From positions 1 to 64,000 of the forward strand of contig JAWWNJ010000027.1 of NCBI GenBank assembly GCA_037176885.1: a stretch of 64,000 nt of DNA, read 5' to 3'. Under the pieces are notes generated by a model. The model was not told where the DNA came from. It ran no database searches and saw nothing but the letters and a program-made list of their open reading frames with translations. The DNA is from Favolaschia claudopus (taxonomy: Eukaryota > Basidiomycota > Agaricomycetes > Agaricales > Mycenaceae). Shown one piece after another: positions 55,501 through 64,000 of this stretch. The translations under genes and the position numbers were made by a program. Position 1 is the first letter of the stretch; each line of letters begins with the position of its first letter.

Positions 55501-55563
55501 CTACAGCCGTTTTGGAAACAATATACGGGTTTTGATCGAGTATTGTTTCCAAAACGGCTGTAG
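55501..55563. mobile_element. 63-bp foldback (tiny MITE)
   Basis: Perfect 22-bp inverted arms TACAGCCGTTTTGGAAACAA(TA) around a ~19-nt loop (TACGGGTTTTGATCGAG region). A half copy exists at 44294-44333. Confidence 0.75.
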
Positions 55564-55855
55564 AAGCTAGGGATCTGGCCCTGTTCCATCACTGATGAAA
55601 TGATGGCAACCGAGGTCCGAGGCCACCAAATGATTGAAATTATGCAAACGAAGCAAAAACGAAGTTGAACTTCAAGTGCGCACCCATAACTTCAACCGGT
55701 ACTGCACTTCAAGTATGAAATTGGAGTTTTTGAATCTTCATGCTCTTCATACCGCTCAGCTTCCGGCTGCAAACTACAGATCGAAGCTCGAATATTTAAT
55801 GAAAAATGAGGTCATACTTAACTTAAGTTAAGGGTTAAGCCTTAAGTCCAACACT

Positions 55856-56657
55856 GCACCCGGTCACCAACCTTGATGTCTGGAGCTGGTGTCCGCCGGC
55901 GGTCATAGTGCTGCTTGTACTCTGCCTTGGCCTTGACGAGTGCCGCCTTCGCCTCGGAAACCCCTGACGCAATCCGATCGTGGAACTCGTTTACAGCCTC
56001 GAACCTACTCGGTGTGACCAAAAGTAACCGGAATCGGAAATTGCGTGTTTTCAACCAGATTTTGTGGGTGACTGCTGGGCAAATTGGCCCAATTGGCAGT
56101 GTATGAACATATACGATTGCATAAGAAGCAGGCAAAAGGTTGCATAGTCTCTTTGTCCTATTATTACACATTCTTTTATGTATGCTTTGAGGCGGGAAAT
56201 TGGTGTGCCGAGTTGCCTCCCTCTCTGAACAACGGGAAACACCTCCCAACCTTAAATATTGGATCTATAGACTATTGGGATACTAAGCACTTTTCTGAGG
56301 TACTTACTGGCTCGAAACTCCGGCATCTCTCCTTCAGACAGCGCAAATATTTCCAAATTGGTCCACTTTCAAAGATTAAATCACCAACTCAAAACAAAAC
56401 ATTGCATGCCATGCCCATACCATGAAAGTAGTAGAATAAATAATTTAGAAGAGCCCTGTATTACTTAAAGCTGTTTGAGTTTCGAAATTCCCCTCTAAAA
56501 AGCCAAATTCCGGTTACTTTTGGTCACACCGAGTAGAACGTGCAGCGTGGGGCTCAAAGCCCATCCGTGGACACCGACCAGTGTCCGTCATGAACGGTAC
56601 CTGCTGCGTGGAGGAGTGCATGTGGTTGTTGTACGCAAACTCCGCTGCAGGTAGCAG
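55856..56657 (-). mobile_element. Antisense gypsy fragment, left part
   Basis: The reverse complement matches the integrase C-terminal coding region of the intact element (about 61457-61725), for example [20 protein letters not shown]. It is split by the MITE at 56006-56535 and continues across the intact element at 62590. Confidence 0.85.
56006..56535. mobile_element. MITE, 530 bp, TA-flanked, inside gypsy fragment
   Basis: Perfect ends of about 28 bp begin CTCGGTGTGACCAAAAGTAA. Removing it and one TA restores the gypsy sequence of the older copy. Confidence 0.87.
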
Positions 56658-56662
56658 CTCAT

Positions 56663-56995
56663 TGTCAGGGGAACTCCCTCTTTTGGCACTACACAGCCAC
56701 CTATGACGCAGGCCTCCTGCAGATTTCCCACTTTCCCGTCAAATCCCCAAAGCCCTATGTCATCGTGGAGTAAGGCATGTGACTTGGCCCGGGATCATTG
56801 CCGATTGCTCCGAGCTTGTGGGAACTAGTTACTATATGTTTACTGCACCTAGCGTGGGAATCCTCAGCCTTTCTTCTCTTTGGATTCTCCCTCGCTAGGT
56901 GCGCTGTGATGTATTCTTAGTAGCTTCTTAATTAACTTTGGATTCTCCCTCGCTAGACCCTCGAGACATCTCGGGTCCTAAAGGTTGCCCTTACA
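56663..56995 (+). repeat. 5' LTR of intact gypsy
   Basis: Begins TGTCAGGGGAAC and ends GTTGCCCTTACA. It contains TTTGGATTCTCCCTCGCTAG twice (56879 and 56937 regions). Confidence 0.94.
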
Positions 56996-57138
56996 GCAGA
57001 AGAAAGGCTCCAAGGGATTAACTGGTCAAGATTGCGCGCTTTGGCGATTTTTCAGACGCTTCGTCGGACTCCTCCTCTGCTGTCTCGGACGCGCAAACCG
57101 CGAATCTTGCCCCCTCCTCCCCCTCTCTAGAACCCACC

Positions 57139-58275
57139 ATGACCGACTCTGCCGCCGCTGCTGCAGCCGCCGCCGAGCGGATGGATAGGCTCGAGAGGAC
57201 TGTTGACCGTCTGGTCGAGCTTTTTCAAACCGCTGCCAATCCTCCCACTACTACTGCTCCGACCCCTGCCGCTCCCCCAGAGCCTCCGGCCGAGAGTCCA
57301 GGACTCTTTGCCAACCTCACACCGGCAGCAAAAACGGTCCTTCGACCGAACCCCCCTTTCGTCTTTGACGGCGACCGCTCGGCTGGCCGGGCCTTCCTTC
57401 ACTCAGCTCGGACTTACATCCGACTGGTTCCGGAGGCGTTTGTTGAAGGCGGCGAGATGTCTGAGGAAAAGGCAGTGCGTTTCACCATGTCCTTCATGTC
57501 CAAAGACTCTGCGCAAAAATGGGCTGAGCGCATGTCCTCCAAAACCCCTTTCCCCTTCCTCACCTGGGACGCCTTTACCAAGGAGTTCTGCTCCCGTTTT
57601 GTTGAGGAGAACGAGCAGGACCACGCCCTACACAAACTCGAGTCTAGGGCATACTATATGGGCTCCCGGGATGTCTTCAAGTACACTGATGACTTCGAAG
57701 ACCTCTTCGACCTTGCTGGGTTTGCTGACCCATTGGTCAAGGTCACCAAGTTCCGCTCTGGCCTTGACCCTGCCATCAATGCGGCCATCACATCGTCCAG
57801 CGACCCGCCAGACCTCCGCGACTACATGGCTTGGCGGACCCGAGCATACCGCCAGTACGAATCGCACGTGCGGGCTCGTGCTGCTGGGCTTCTCCCAAAG
57901 GCCCCCTCGGCTCCGCCAGCCTCTCGCTCGCGTCCAGCAGGGGTCTTCCCCGTTGTCCCTGCCCATGCGCCTCCCCCTCGTGCCATGCCAGCCCCTGCTC
58001 CCCCTCCGCAGGTAGTCCCCATGGACGTTGATCGCACACGTTCCGGAAGAGGGCCTCCCCGTGGCTGCTACCGATGTGGCGGCCCGCACCTGGCGCGGGA
58101 TTGCCCCACCCCTGCTGATGTCCGAGCTGCTGACGTCCTTGACGAGGTCATCCGTCAGCTTGGGTCCGAGCTCCTCTCCGAACTGGTGGCTCGGGTTGCC
58201 ACCACCGACTCGCTGGCTGAGCCAGAGTCTGTGGCCGTCGAGGAAGAGCAGGGTTTTCTCCTACGCGACGAGTGA
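57139..58275 (+). CDS. gag: Gypsy Gag (capsid and nucleocapsid)
   Basis: 378 residues. An Ala-rich start is followed by a short helical stretch [19 protein letters not shown] and a Pro-rich linker. The capsid region spans about 70-250 ([72 protein letters not shown]). The knuckle [13 protein letters not shown] lies near residue 312. The ATG at 57139 is 143 nt after the LTR and is the first good start in the leader. The frame ends with [11 protein letters not shown] just after a -1 slip site. It forms the particle that packages the element RNA. Confidence 0.93.
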   Translation: MTDSAAAAAAAAERMDRLERTVDRLVELFQTAANPPTTTAPTPAAPPEPPAESPGLFANLTPAAKTVLRPNPPFVFDGDRSAGRAFLHSARTYIRLVPEAFVEGGEMSEEKAVRFTMSFMSKDSAQKWAERMSSKTPFPFLTWDAFTKEFCSRFVEENEQDHALHKLESRAYYMGSRDVFKYTDDFEDLFDLAGFADPLVKVTKFRSGLDPAINAAITSSSDPPDLRDYMAWRTRAYRQYESHVRARAAGLLPKAPSAPPASRSRPAGVFPVVPAHAPPPRAMPAPAPPPQVVPMDVDRTRSGRGPPRGCYRCGGPHLARDCPTPADVRAADVLDEVIRQLGSELLSELVARVATTDSLAEPESVAVEEEQGFLLRDE

Positions 58276-58294
58276 GCGGTACGCCCTCGATCGC
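58251..58294 (+). promoter_or_regulatory. Predicted -1 ribosomal frameshift signal, gag-pol
   Basis: The heptamer G GGT TTT (58251-58257) lies in the correct phase. Seven bases on, GCGACGAG (58265-58272) can pair with CTCG-A-TCGC (58286-58294), an 8-bp stem with one bulge. Slipping back one base at this point continues [13 protein letters not shown] into Pol without a stop. Confidence 0.7.
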
Positions 58295-61200
58295 GTCTCC
58301 TAATCGTTTCGCATGTTTGTATGATGAGTCTGCCAATGTTACATCTGTTGAACCTGCCGAAACGAAAGACGTACCCCCTGCCCCCTTCCGGTCCCCACGC
58401 ATCCGGCGAAAGCCTTGGGAGCGTAGACTTCCTCAGCGCTATACTGTTGCTGCTGCACCTGGTGCCAACTCCCTGCATCTCCCCCTTGAGATCCAGGCAG
58501 TTCAGGACGCCACTAAGCTTTCTCTCGAAGGTCTCGTCGACTGCGGTGCCACCTCAGACTTCATTGACTCTGAGTTCGCAGCTAAGTCTGGCCTCCCCCT
58601 CCGCCGCCTTGCACAGCCCATTCCGGTTTTCAACGTGGATGGCTCCCCAAATGAGGCTGGTGCGATTCGTGAGGTGGCCGACGTTGTGCTGCAGTATCGT
58701 GGTCACTCTGAGCGTATGCAGCTCGCTGTTACCCGTCTCGGGAAGCAGAAGCTCATCCTCGGCTACTCCTGGCTCCGGAAGCATAACCCGGAGATCGACT
58801 GGGACACCCGAGAGGTCAAGATGAGCAGATGCCCCAGCGAGTGCTCCACGTGCCGCACTGAGGCTCGCCTGGAGGCTCGTGCTGCCCGCAGAGAGTCTCG
58901 CCTGGCCGCTGAGATCCTCCGGCAGCTCCGACTTGGTCCCCTTCCATCCATCTGTGCCATAGACTTAGGCGAAGATGAATACGATGACCTGCCGGAGCTG
59001 TTCCCAGACTACGAGGATGACGACGAGGATGATGTGGATGAAGTGGATGATGCGGATGAAGTGGATGACCCCCTTGAGCCGGGAGACCGGGTGTTCTACA
59101 CCCAGTTCCTGCCTTCTGAGGATATCCGTGCTGGAAGCACCGTCTCCCAGCGCCTGGCTGAGGCATACGCCAAAAACTCAGCCCCGGCGCGCTCGGACGT
59201 TCCCGAATGGGCCCGAGAGTTTGACGATGTTTTCAACAAGGAGTCCTTTGACTCGCTGCCTGAACGCCGATCCTGGGACCATGCCATTGAGCTCGTGCCG
59301 GACTCTAAACCCACGAACTGCAAGGTCTACCCAATCTCGCCTCTCGAACAGAAGGAACTTGATGCCTTCATCGAGGAGGGACTTGGCACTGGCCGGATTC
59401 GACCGTCAAAATCACCTATGGCCTCACCCGTCTTCTTCGTCAAGAAGAAGGACGGCGGACTTCGGTTCGTACAGGACTATCGAGCTTTAAACGCTATGAC
59501 TGTGAAGAATCGTTACCCGCTCCCCTTAATCAACGACCTCATCAACCGACTCAGGGGAGCCCGGTACTTCACGAAGCTCGATGTCCGATGGGGCTTTAAC
59601 AACGTTCGAATCCGTGAAGGCGACGAGTGGAAGGCAGCGTTCCGGACTAACCGGGGACTGTTTGAGCCGCTGGTCATGTACTTCGGTCTGACCAACTCCC
59701 CTGCAACCTTCCAGACCATGATGAACGACATCTTCCAGGATCTTATCCTCTCTGGCGACGTCATGGTCTACCTCGACGATATCCTCATTGCCCACTCAGA
59801 CATCCGTCGGCATCGAGAGATCGTCCGAGAGGTCCTGCGGAGGCTTCGCGCAAACAAGCTTTACCTTCGAGCCGAGAAGTGTGAGTTTGAGCGGACCTCC
59901 ATTGAGTACCTCGGCGTGATTATCTCCCACAACCACGTCGAGATGGACCCTGTAAAGGTTGCAGGAGTGGCAGCTTGGCCAGCGCCTGAGAATAAGAAGG
60001 ATGTGCAGCAGTTCCTTGGCTTCACAAACTTCTACCGCCGGTTCATTGCGGGCTTCTCAGACGTTGCTCAAGCCCTCTTCAGACTCACCAAGAAGGGCAT
60101 TGCCTGGACCTGGGGGCCCGAAGAGCAAGCTGCCTTTGACGAGCTCAAGCGACGGGTGACTCGGGACCCCGTTCTGGTTCTTCCGAACCCCGAGCGCCCA
60201 TACCGGCTCGAGGCTGACAGCTCTGACTATGCCACCGGTGCCGTCCTCTCCCAGCAGGGCGACGATGGCAAGTGGCATCCGGTTGCGTTCTACTCCAGAA
60301 GCCTGAACGAGGTGCAGCGGAATTACGAGATTCACGACAAGGAGATGCTTGCGATTGTGCGAGCCCTTGAGGAGTGGCGCCACTTCCTGGAGGGCGCGCA
60401 GCACCCGGTTGAGATCTGGACGGACCACAAAAACCTGGAATATTTCCGGAAGGCCCAGAAGCTCAACCGTCGCCAAGCTCGGTGGTCTCTCTACCTCTCC
60501 CGTTTCGACTTCTCGCTGCACCACCAACCGGGTCGCCTCATGGGTCGCCCCGACGCGCTTTCTCGGAGACCAGACCATGGAGTGCAGGACGATAACCAGG
60601 ACGTTACCCTGCTTCGACCCGAGCTGTTCCACGTTCGGGCCACCGAGGCCCTGGTTGTTGCTGGCCCTGAGGCTCCCCTCCTGCGCGACATTCGTGATGC
60701 GCTTGCTGGAGACCCCGACCTTGAAGAGCCCATCGCCCTGACTGCGAAGGAACTCCTCAAGGCCCGAGGTGTGCGGTCTGCCCGGTCTTCGGAATGGCGT
60801 ATTGAAGGTGGACTCCTTTACTTCCGGGGGAAGATTGTCGTCCCCCGAGACAGGGACCTCCGCCGACGCATCCTGGAGCAGCACCATGACACGCGTGTTG
60901 CAGGCCACGCCGGTCGTTTCAAGACCCTGGAGCTCGTGTCTCGGAACTACTGGTGGCCCCAGCTGTCGCGCCATGTCGGTCGGTATGTCGCGACTTGTGA
61001 CTTGTGCTGCCGCACCAAGGCGCTTCGTCAACTGCCGATTGGTGAGCTCCACCCCACAGAGATCCCAGAAGAGCGCTGGCACACCGTGTCGGTCGACTTT
61101 ATCGTCGAGCTTCCCGAGGCCCATGGATACGATGCAGTCATGGTCGTTGTCTGTGCCCTTGGGAAGAGAGCGCACTTCATGGAGTGTCACACCACCATCG

Positions 61201-62417
61201 ACGCGGTTGGTGCTGCTCGGCTGTACTACCGGAACGTCTGGCGCCACCATGGCCTGCCAGAGAAGTACATCTCGGATCGTGGCACCCAGTTCATCGCAGA
61301 GTTCACGCGCGAGCTTTGGCGCCTCGTTGGGGTCACCCCAGCCACTTCTACGGCCTACCACCCGCAGACCGATGGCCAAACGGAGCGTGTTAACCAGGAA
61401 CTCGAGCAGTACGTCCGGCTCTTCACCAATTACAAGCAGGACGACTGGGATGAGCTGCTACCTGCAGCGGAGTTTGCGTACAACAACCACATGCATTCCT
61501 CCACGCAGCAGGTACCGTTCATGACGGACACTGGTCGGCTTCCACGGATGGGCTTTGAGCCCCACGCTGCACGCTCTAGGTTGGAGGCTGTGAACGAGTT
61601 CCACGATCGGATTGCGTCAGGAGTTTCCGAGGCAAAGGCAGCACTTGTCAAGGCCAAAGCAGAGTACAAGCAGTACTATGACCGCCGGCGGACGCCAGCT
61701 CCAGACATCAAGGTTGGTGACCGGGTGTGGGTTGATGCTTCAGATATCCGCACCACCCGCCCTTCGGTGAAATTCTCCCACCGGCGTATCGGCCCCTTCA
61801 AGGTTCTGAAGGTCGTCGGTAACGGTGCCTTCAAACTGGAGCTGCCGCCCCGGTACTCTGCCCTCCACCCTGTCTTCCCCGTCGTGAAACTTCAGCTTGT
61901 GGAAGCCGATCCATTCCCCACTCGCCCCAGACACGAAGAGCCGCCACCAGTCCTTGACGTGCCTGGCGACAAGCAATGGGAGGTCGAGGAGATATTGGAT
62001 GCCAAGATCCGCTATGGGAGTCTATGGTACTTTGTTCGCTGGAAGGGTTATGACCCGTCCCATGATCAATGGGTGAAGCACTCTAATGTCTTTGCCCCGG
62101 ACGCTGTCGCTGCCTTCTACCGCAAATACCCTTCCAAACCTCGCTCCATTGCTGTTGCTGCCTTCGATTCCCTTCCCTTCCGTGACCGCTTGTCAACTCC
62201 AGCTCAGGTGCGATCTATGCGTCGAGGCGCCGCATTCCAAGGGGGGGATGATGTCAGGGGAACTCCCTCTTTTGGCACTACACAGCCACCTATGACGCAG
62301 GCCTCCTGCAGATTTCCCACTTTCCCGTCAAATCCCCAAAGCCCTATGTCATCGTGGAGTAAGGCATGTGACTTGGCCCGGGATCATTGCCGATTGCTCC
62401 GAGCTTGTGGGAACTAG
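58272..62417 (+). CDS. pol: Gypsy Pol: protease, RT, RNase H, integrase, chromodomain
   Basis: 1,381 residues counted from the GTG that overlaps the gag stop; translation is more likely by frameshift. In order: protease ([11 protein letters not shown] near residue 90, [16 protein letters not shown]), reverse transcriptase ([18 protein letters not shown] near 500), RNase H ([34 protein letters not shown]), integrase zinc part ([18 protein letters not shown]) and catalytic core (VDFIVELP near 940, SDRGTQF near 1002, Glu in GQTERVNQE near 1037), then a chromodomain near 1233-1285 ([20 protein letters not shown]) that should direct insertion to chromatin marks. The frame runs 166 nt into the 3' LTR, so the last 54 residues are LTR-encoded. 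No lesion is seen. Confidence 0.95.
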   Translation: MSGTPSIASPNRFACLYDESANVTSVEPAETKDVPPAPFRSPRIRRKPWERRLPQRYTVAAAPGANSLHLPLEIQAVQDATKLSLEGLVDCGATSDFIDSEFAAKSGLPLRRLAQPIPVFNVDGSPNEAGAIREVADVVLQYRGHSERMQLAVTRLGKQKLILGYSWLRKHNPEIDWDTREVKMSRCPSECSTCRTEARLEARAARRESRLAAEILRQLRLGPLPSICAIDLGEDEYDDLPELFPDYEDDDEDDVDEVDDADEVDDPLEPGDRVFYTQFLPSEDIRAGSTVSQRLAEAYAKNSAPARSDVPEWAREFDDVFNKESFDSLPERRSWDHAIELVPDSKPTNCKVYPISPLEQKELDAFIEEGLGTGRIRPSKSPMASPVFFVKKKDGGLRFVQDYRALNAMTVKNRYPLPLINDLINRLRGARYFTKLDVRWGFNNVRIREGDEWKAAFRTNRGLFEPLVMYFGLTNSPATFQTMMNDIFQDLILSGDVMVYLDDILIAHSDIRRHREIVREVLRRLRANKLYLRAEKCEFERTSIEYLGVIISHNHVEMDPVKVAGVAAWPAPENKKDVQQFLGFTNFYRRFIAGFSDVAQALFRLTKKGIAWTWGPEEQAAFDELKRRVTRDPVLVLPNPERPYRLEADSSDYATGAVLSQQGDDGKWHPVAFYSRSLNEVQRNYEIHDKEMLAIVRALEEWRHFLEGAQHPVEIWTDHKNLEYFRKAQKLNRRQARWSLYLSRFDFSLHHQPGRLMGRPDALSRRPDHGVQDDNQDVTLLRPELFHVRATEALVVAGPEAPLLRDIRDALAGDPDLEEPIALTAKELLKARGVRSARSSEWRIEGGLLYFRGKIVVPRDRDLRRRILEQHHDTRVAGHAGRFKTLELVSRNYWWPQLSRHVGRYVATCDLCCRTKALRQLPIGELHPTEIPEERWHTVSVDFIVELPEAHGYDAVMVVVCALGKRAHFMECHTTIDAVGAARLYYRNVWRHHGLPEKYISDRGTQFIAEFTRELWRLVGVTPATSTAYHPQTDGQTERVNQELEQYVRLFTNYKQDDWDELLPAAEFAYNNHMHSSTQQVPFMTDTGRLPRMGFEPHAARSRLEAVNEFHDRIASGVSEAKAALVKAKAEYKQYYDRRRTPAPDIKVGDRVWVDASDIRTTRPSVKFSHRRIGPFKVLKVVGNGAFKLELPPRYSALHPVFPVVKLQLVEADPFPTRPRHEEPPPVLDVPGDKQWEVEEILDAKIRYGSLWYFVRWKGYDPSHDQWVKHSNVFAPDAVAAFYRKYPSKPRSIAVAAFDSLPFRDRLSTPAQVRSMRRGAAFQGGDDVRGTPSFGTTQPPMTQASCRFPTFPSNPQSPMSSWSKACDLARDHCRLLRACGN

Positions 62418-62584
62418 TTACTATATGTTTACTGCACCTAGCGTGGGAATCCTCAGCCTTTCTTCTCTTTGGATTCTCCCTCGCTAGGTGCGCTGTGATG
62501 TATTCTTAGTAGCTTCTTAATTAACTTTGGATTCTCCCTCGCTAGACCCTCGAGACATCTCGGGTCCTAAAGGTTGCCCTTACA
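62252..62584 (+). repeat. 3' LTR of intact gypsy
   Basis: 333 bp, no difference seen from the 5' LTR. Contains the end of pol. Confidence 0.94.
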
Positions 62585-62589
62585 CTCAT

Positions 62590-62833
62590 CCCAGTCGTCC
62601 TGCTTGTAATTGGTGAAGAGCCGGACGTACTGCTCGAGTTCCTGGTTAACGCGCTCTGTTTGGCCATCGGTCTGCGGATGGTAGGCCGTAGAGGTGGCTG
62701 GGGTGACCCCAACGAGGCGCCAAAGCTCGCGCGTGAACTCTGCAATGAACTGGGTGCCACGATCCGAAATGTACTTCTCCGGCAGGCCATGGTGGCGCCA
62801 GACGTTCCGGTAGTACAGCCGAGCAGCGCCAAC
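62590..62833 (-). mobile_element. Antisense gypsy fragment, right part
   Basis: The reverse complement of about 61210-61456 of the intact element (integrase core, with FRIVAPSS and SLGSPQPP in a shifted phase). Together with 55856-56657 it is one older copy, split by the young insertion. It ends abruptly inside a helicase gene. Confidence 0.87.
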
Positions 62834-63086
62834 TGCCCATGCCCGTGCCTGCGACGACCAAACTGTCGAGCCTCAACAGAAGCGCCTCGGCAACGTCTAG
62901 CTGCCAGTCGTGTGCGGTGTTGTTTGTGCGCTGCCGGAACACCGAGCTCATTGCGTCGCGCGTATGCTTTGAATGGTAGCCGTAGTCGGTAGCTGCGCGC
63001 CGTCGCGCACTTTCCAGGAGCTGTTGAGAGCGCTCACGGAGGGCGGGGTGACGGTCAATTCCTGCAGTTGGCGGCGACGCAAGCAA
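62834..63086 (-). pseudogene. RecQ-like helicase, N-terminal fragment cut in the P-loop
   Basis: The open frame begins MLASPPTAGIDRHPALRERS and reaches a Q-motif-like HDWQLDVAEALLLRLDSLVV followed by AGTGMG, where the nucleotide-binding Lys-Thr should come. At exactly that point the sequence switches to the antisense gypsy fragment. I recall this N-terminus and GTGMGKT from RecQ-like ATP-dependent DNA helicase genes that are multi-copy in Agaricomycetes. The rest of the motor is absent, so the fragment is non-functional. The start is the first ATG of the frame and is uncertain. Confidence 0.62.
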
Positions 63087-63404
63087 GCAGAGTCGACGGG
63101 GTGAAACGAGAGGGGGTTATAGTAGGTCGGCTAAGGAAAGTGACCCAGACGTTTAGCCGCCCACTTTCCCATCGCCTTCAAGATCAATCAAACGTCAAAC
63201 GCTGTCATTGTATTATTGTAATCACAAATTAGGAAAGAGCTCCGAGCCCTCTCGGATTGCGGCAGATTGCGGCTATGGTGCGCGCGGCCTAAACACCACC
63301 AAATAGGTCCCATCATTGATGCCATCAGTGATGTCTCAAATCGACTGGCGGAAAAATTCCAAATTTAAATTGCATTTTCAGCTGAGGCTCGAATCCAGCC
63401 TGCC
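63087..63404. other. Spacer
   Basis: No gene. CCCAGACGTTTA near 63149-63160 repeats the arm of the foldback at 63710. Confidence 0.4.
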
Positions 63405-63702
63405 TACAAGTAATCCAATGATCTTATTGCGGAGATCGTCATCTCGTGGAACATAAATGAGGCCATTATAATAGATAACATCCTCCACTTTCTCCCATCC
63501 AGGCAGCTTCTTCTCAAGCGCCAGCTTTACACTCTTATCTATTGTTTTCGTGTTTTTGATCTGCTCCAAAATCTCCTTCTCTACCCCCTCCACCACAATC
63601 TCCTGTGCTCGGAAGTACTCGGGTTTCAAGAGAGTGACATTCTCATTGTCGCCTTTTCCTTGATCGTGATCTGCTCGGCGAGATAATAGGTCGGCCTTAG
63701 TC
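63405..63702 (-). pseudogene. Fragment of a second gypsy family Pol (RNase H end to integrase start)
   Basis: It reads KADLLSRRADHDQGKGDNEN, then TLLKPEYFRAQEIVVEG, VKLALEKKLPGWEKVEDVIY and YNGLIYVPRDDDLRNKIIGL. This is the usual passage from the RNase H end (DALSRR-like) to the integrase N-terminus (YVPRD...). It breaks off before the HHxxCC zinc motif on one side and before the RNase H core on the other. Lys/Glu-rich composition separates it from the chromovirus at 56663. Confidence 0.75.
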
Positions 63703-63709
63703 TCGGATA

Positions 63710-63844
63710 CCCAGACGTTTACAAGCAATTCGAGTTGGAGGACACGGTTCGGATATCGTTCCGTATATGGTCAATAGAGGACAGTTTTGACAGTTGACTG
63801 ATCTTTGGCATGTGGGAAAATGGTTGGGCTTGTAAACGTCTGGG
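63710..63844. repeat. Foldback repeat, 135 bp
   Basis: The inverted arms CCCAGACGTTTACAAGC (63710-63726) and complement (63828-63844) bound a 101-bp interior. It lies directly at the break of the gypsy fragment. Confidence 0.65.
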
Positions 63845-64000
63845 CCGATTGAGCCGCGGCACCTACCATCACCCCTTGCCCGCGTTATCTTCGTGTAAAG
63901 TGAGTGCCGACTATAGCTCCTAGAAGGCATCTGAGCGTGGACGGAGGGCAGGCTGCCATTCCTCATTGCCCAGAGGCATTCCTTGAGGATCCAGGCCACA
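63845..64000. other. Window end, unassigned
   Basis: A minus-strand open frame (AWILKECLWAMRNGSLPSVH) enters from the right edge. No domain is recognised. Confidence 0.25.

Larger units (their letters stand above)
56658..62589 (+). mobile_element. Intact Ty3/gypsy chromovirus, 5.9 kb, with 5-bp target duplication
   Basis: LTRs of 333 bp at 56663-56995 and 62252-62584 appear identical and are flanked by CTCAT (56658-56662 and 62585-62589). A polypurine tract AAGGGGGGGATGA precedes the 3' LTR. Gag and Pol are open throughout. It is inserted in opposite orientation in an older copy of its own family. Identical LTRs and open frames suggest it is young and possibly active. Confidence 0.95.

Noticed and set aside
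60057..61379. 440-codon open frame antisense to gypsy pol
   Set aside because: A shadow of the GC-rich pol coding sequence, without independent features.

Overview
This window is fungal DNA and most probably from a basidiomycete of the Agaricomycetes. The evidence is the TTAGGG-type telomere repeat, coding genes cut by 46-59 nt introns with CTAAY branch sites, a chromovirus-type Ty3/gypsy element, and decayed copies of gene families that I know from Agaricomycetes (integrase-core, kinase-like and RecQ-like helicase genes, and an F-box/LRR gene). A Ceratobasidium/Rhizoctonia-like relative is my guess, not a demonstration. There are no bacterial signals. Host genes are few (MED31, a truncated UCH37-type deubiquitinase, one F-box protein). 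The rest is transposons, often nested.

Layout. 1-1759: MED31 (-) and a UCH37-like gene (+), divergent from a 131-bp promoter. The UCH gene stops exactly where 27 perfect CCCTAA repeats begin (1754). 1944-7122: a subtelomeric array of ten head-to-tail units. They share one 3' end (a stem-loop, 12 nt, then CTAG, as in Helitrons) but have different 5' truncations. 7532-8521: a five-exon gene, perhaps a tyrosine-recombinase (Crypton-like) relative. 8541-13045 (-): a kinase-like gene broken by a TIR element and by a DIRS/Ngaro-type retroelement (9649-12781) with split direct repeats. 15043-16427: remains of a Ty1/copia element. 16428-18425: a MITE and a decayed multi-exon gene. 18890-20948: a MITE and an ORF1-only LINE with a 13-bp target duplication. 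21131-26654: a composite element flanked by 9-bp duplications. 27830-29063 (-): a four-exon F-box gene that appears intact.

29134-50450 is gene-poor. It holds foldback elements, several TA-flanked MITE families, one hAT-like MITE, a GC-rich triplicated repeat, a gypsy gag fragment and a diverged solo LTR. 50454-53420 is a complete LTR element on the minus strand that encodes only Gag. 53736-55311 (-) is an integrase-core pseudogene. 56663-62584 is an apparently intact, very young gypsy chromovirus with a good -1 frameshift site. It is inserted in an older antisense copy of its own family, and that copy cuts a RecQ-like helicase gene in its P-loop. The window ends in fragments of another gypsy family.

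Two themes stand out. First, the telomere/subtelomere block looks like a chromosome end joined to a broken gene, and its units look like Helitron-type ends or repeatedly added terminal elements. Second, three retroelements of different classes (LTR, LINE, DIRS) keep a structural Gag/ORF1-type protein but lack part of the enzymatic set, which suggests mobilisation in trans.
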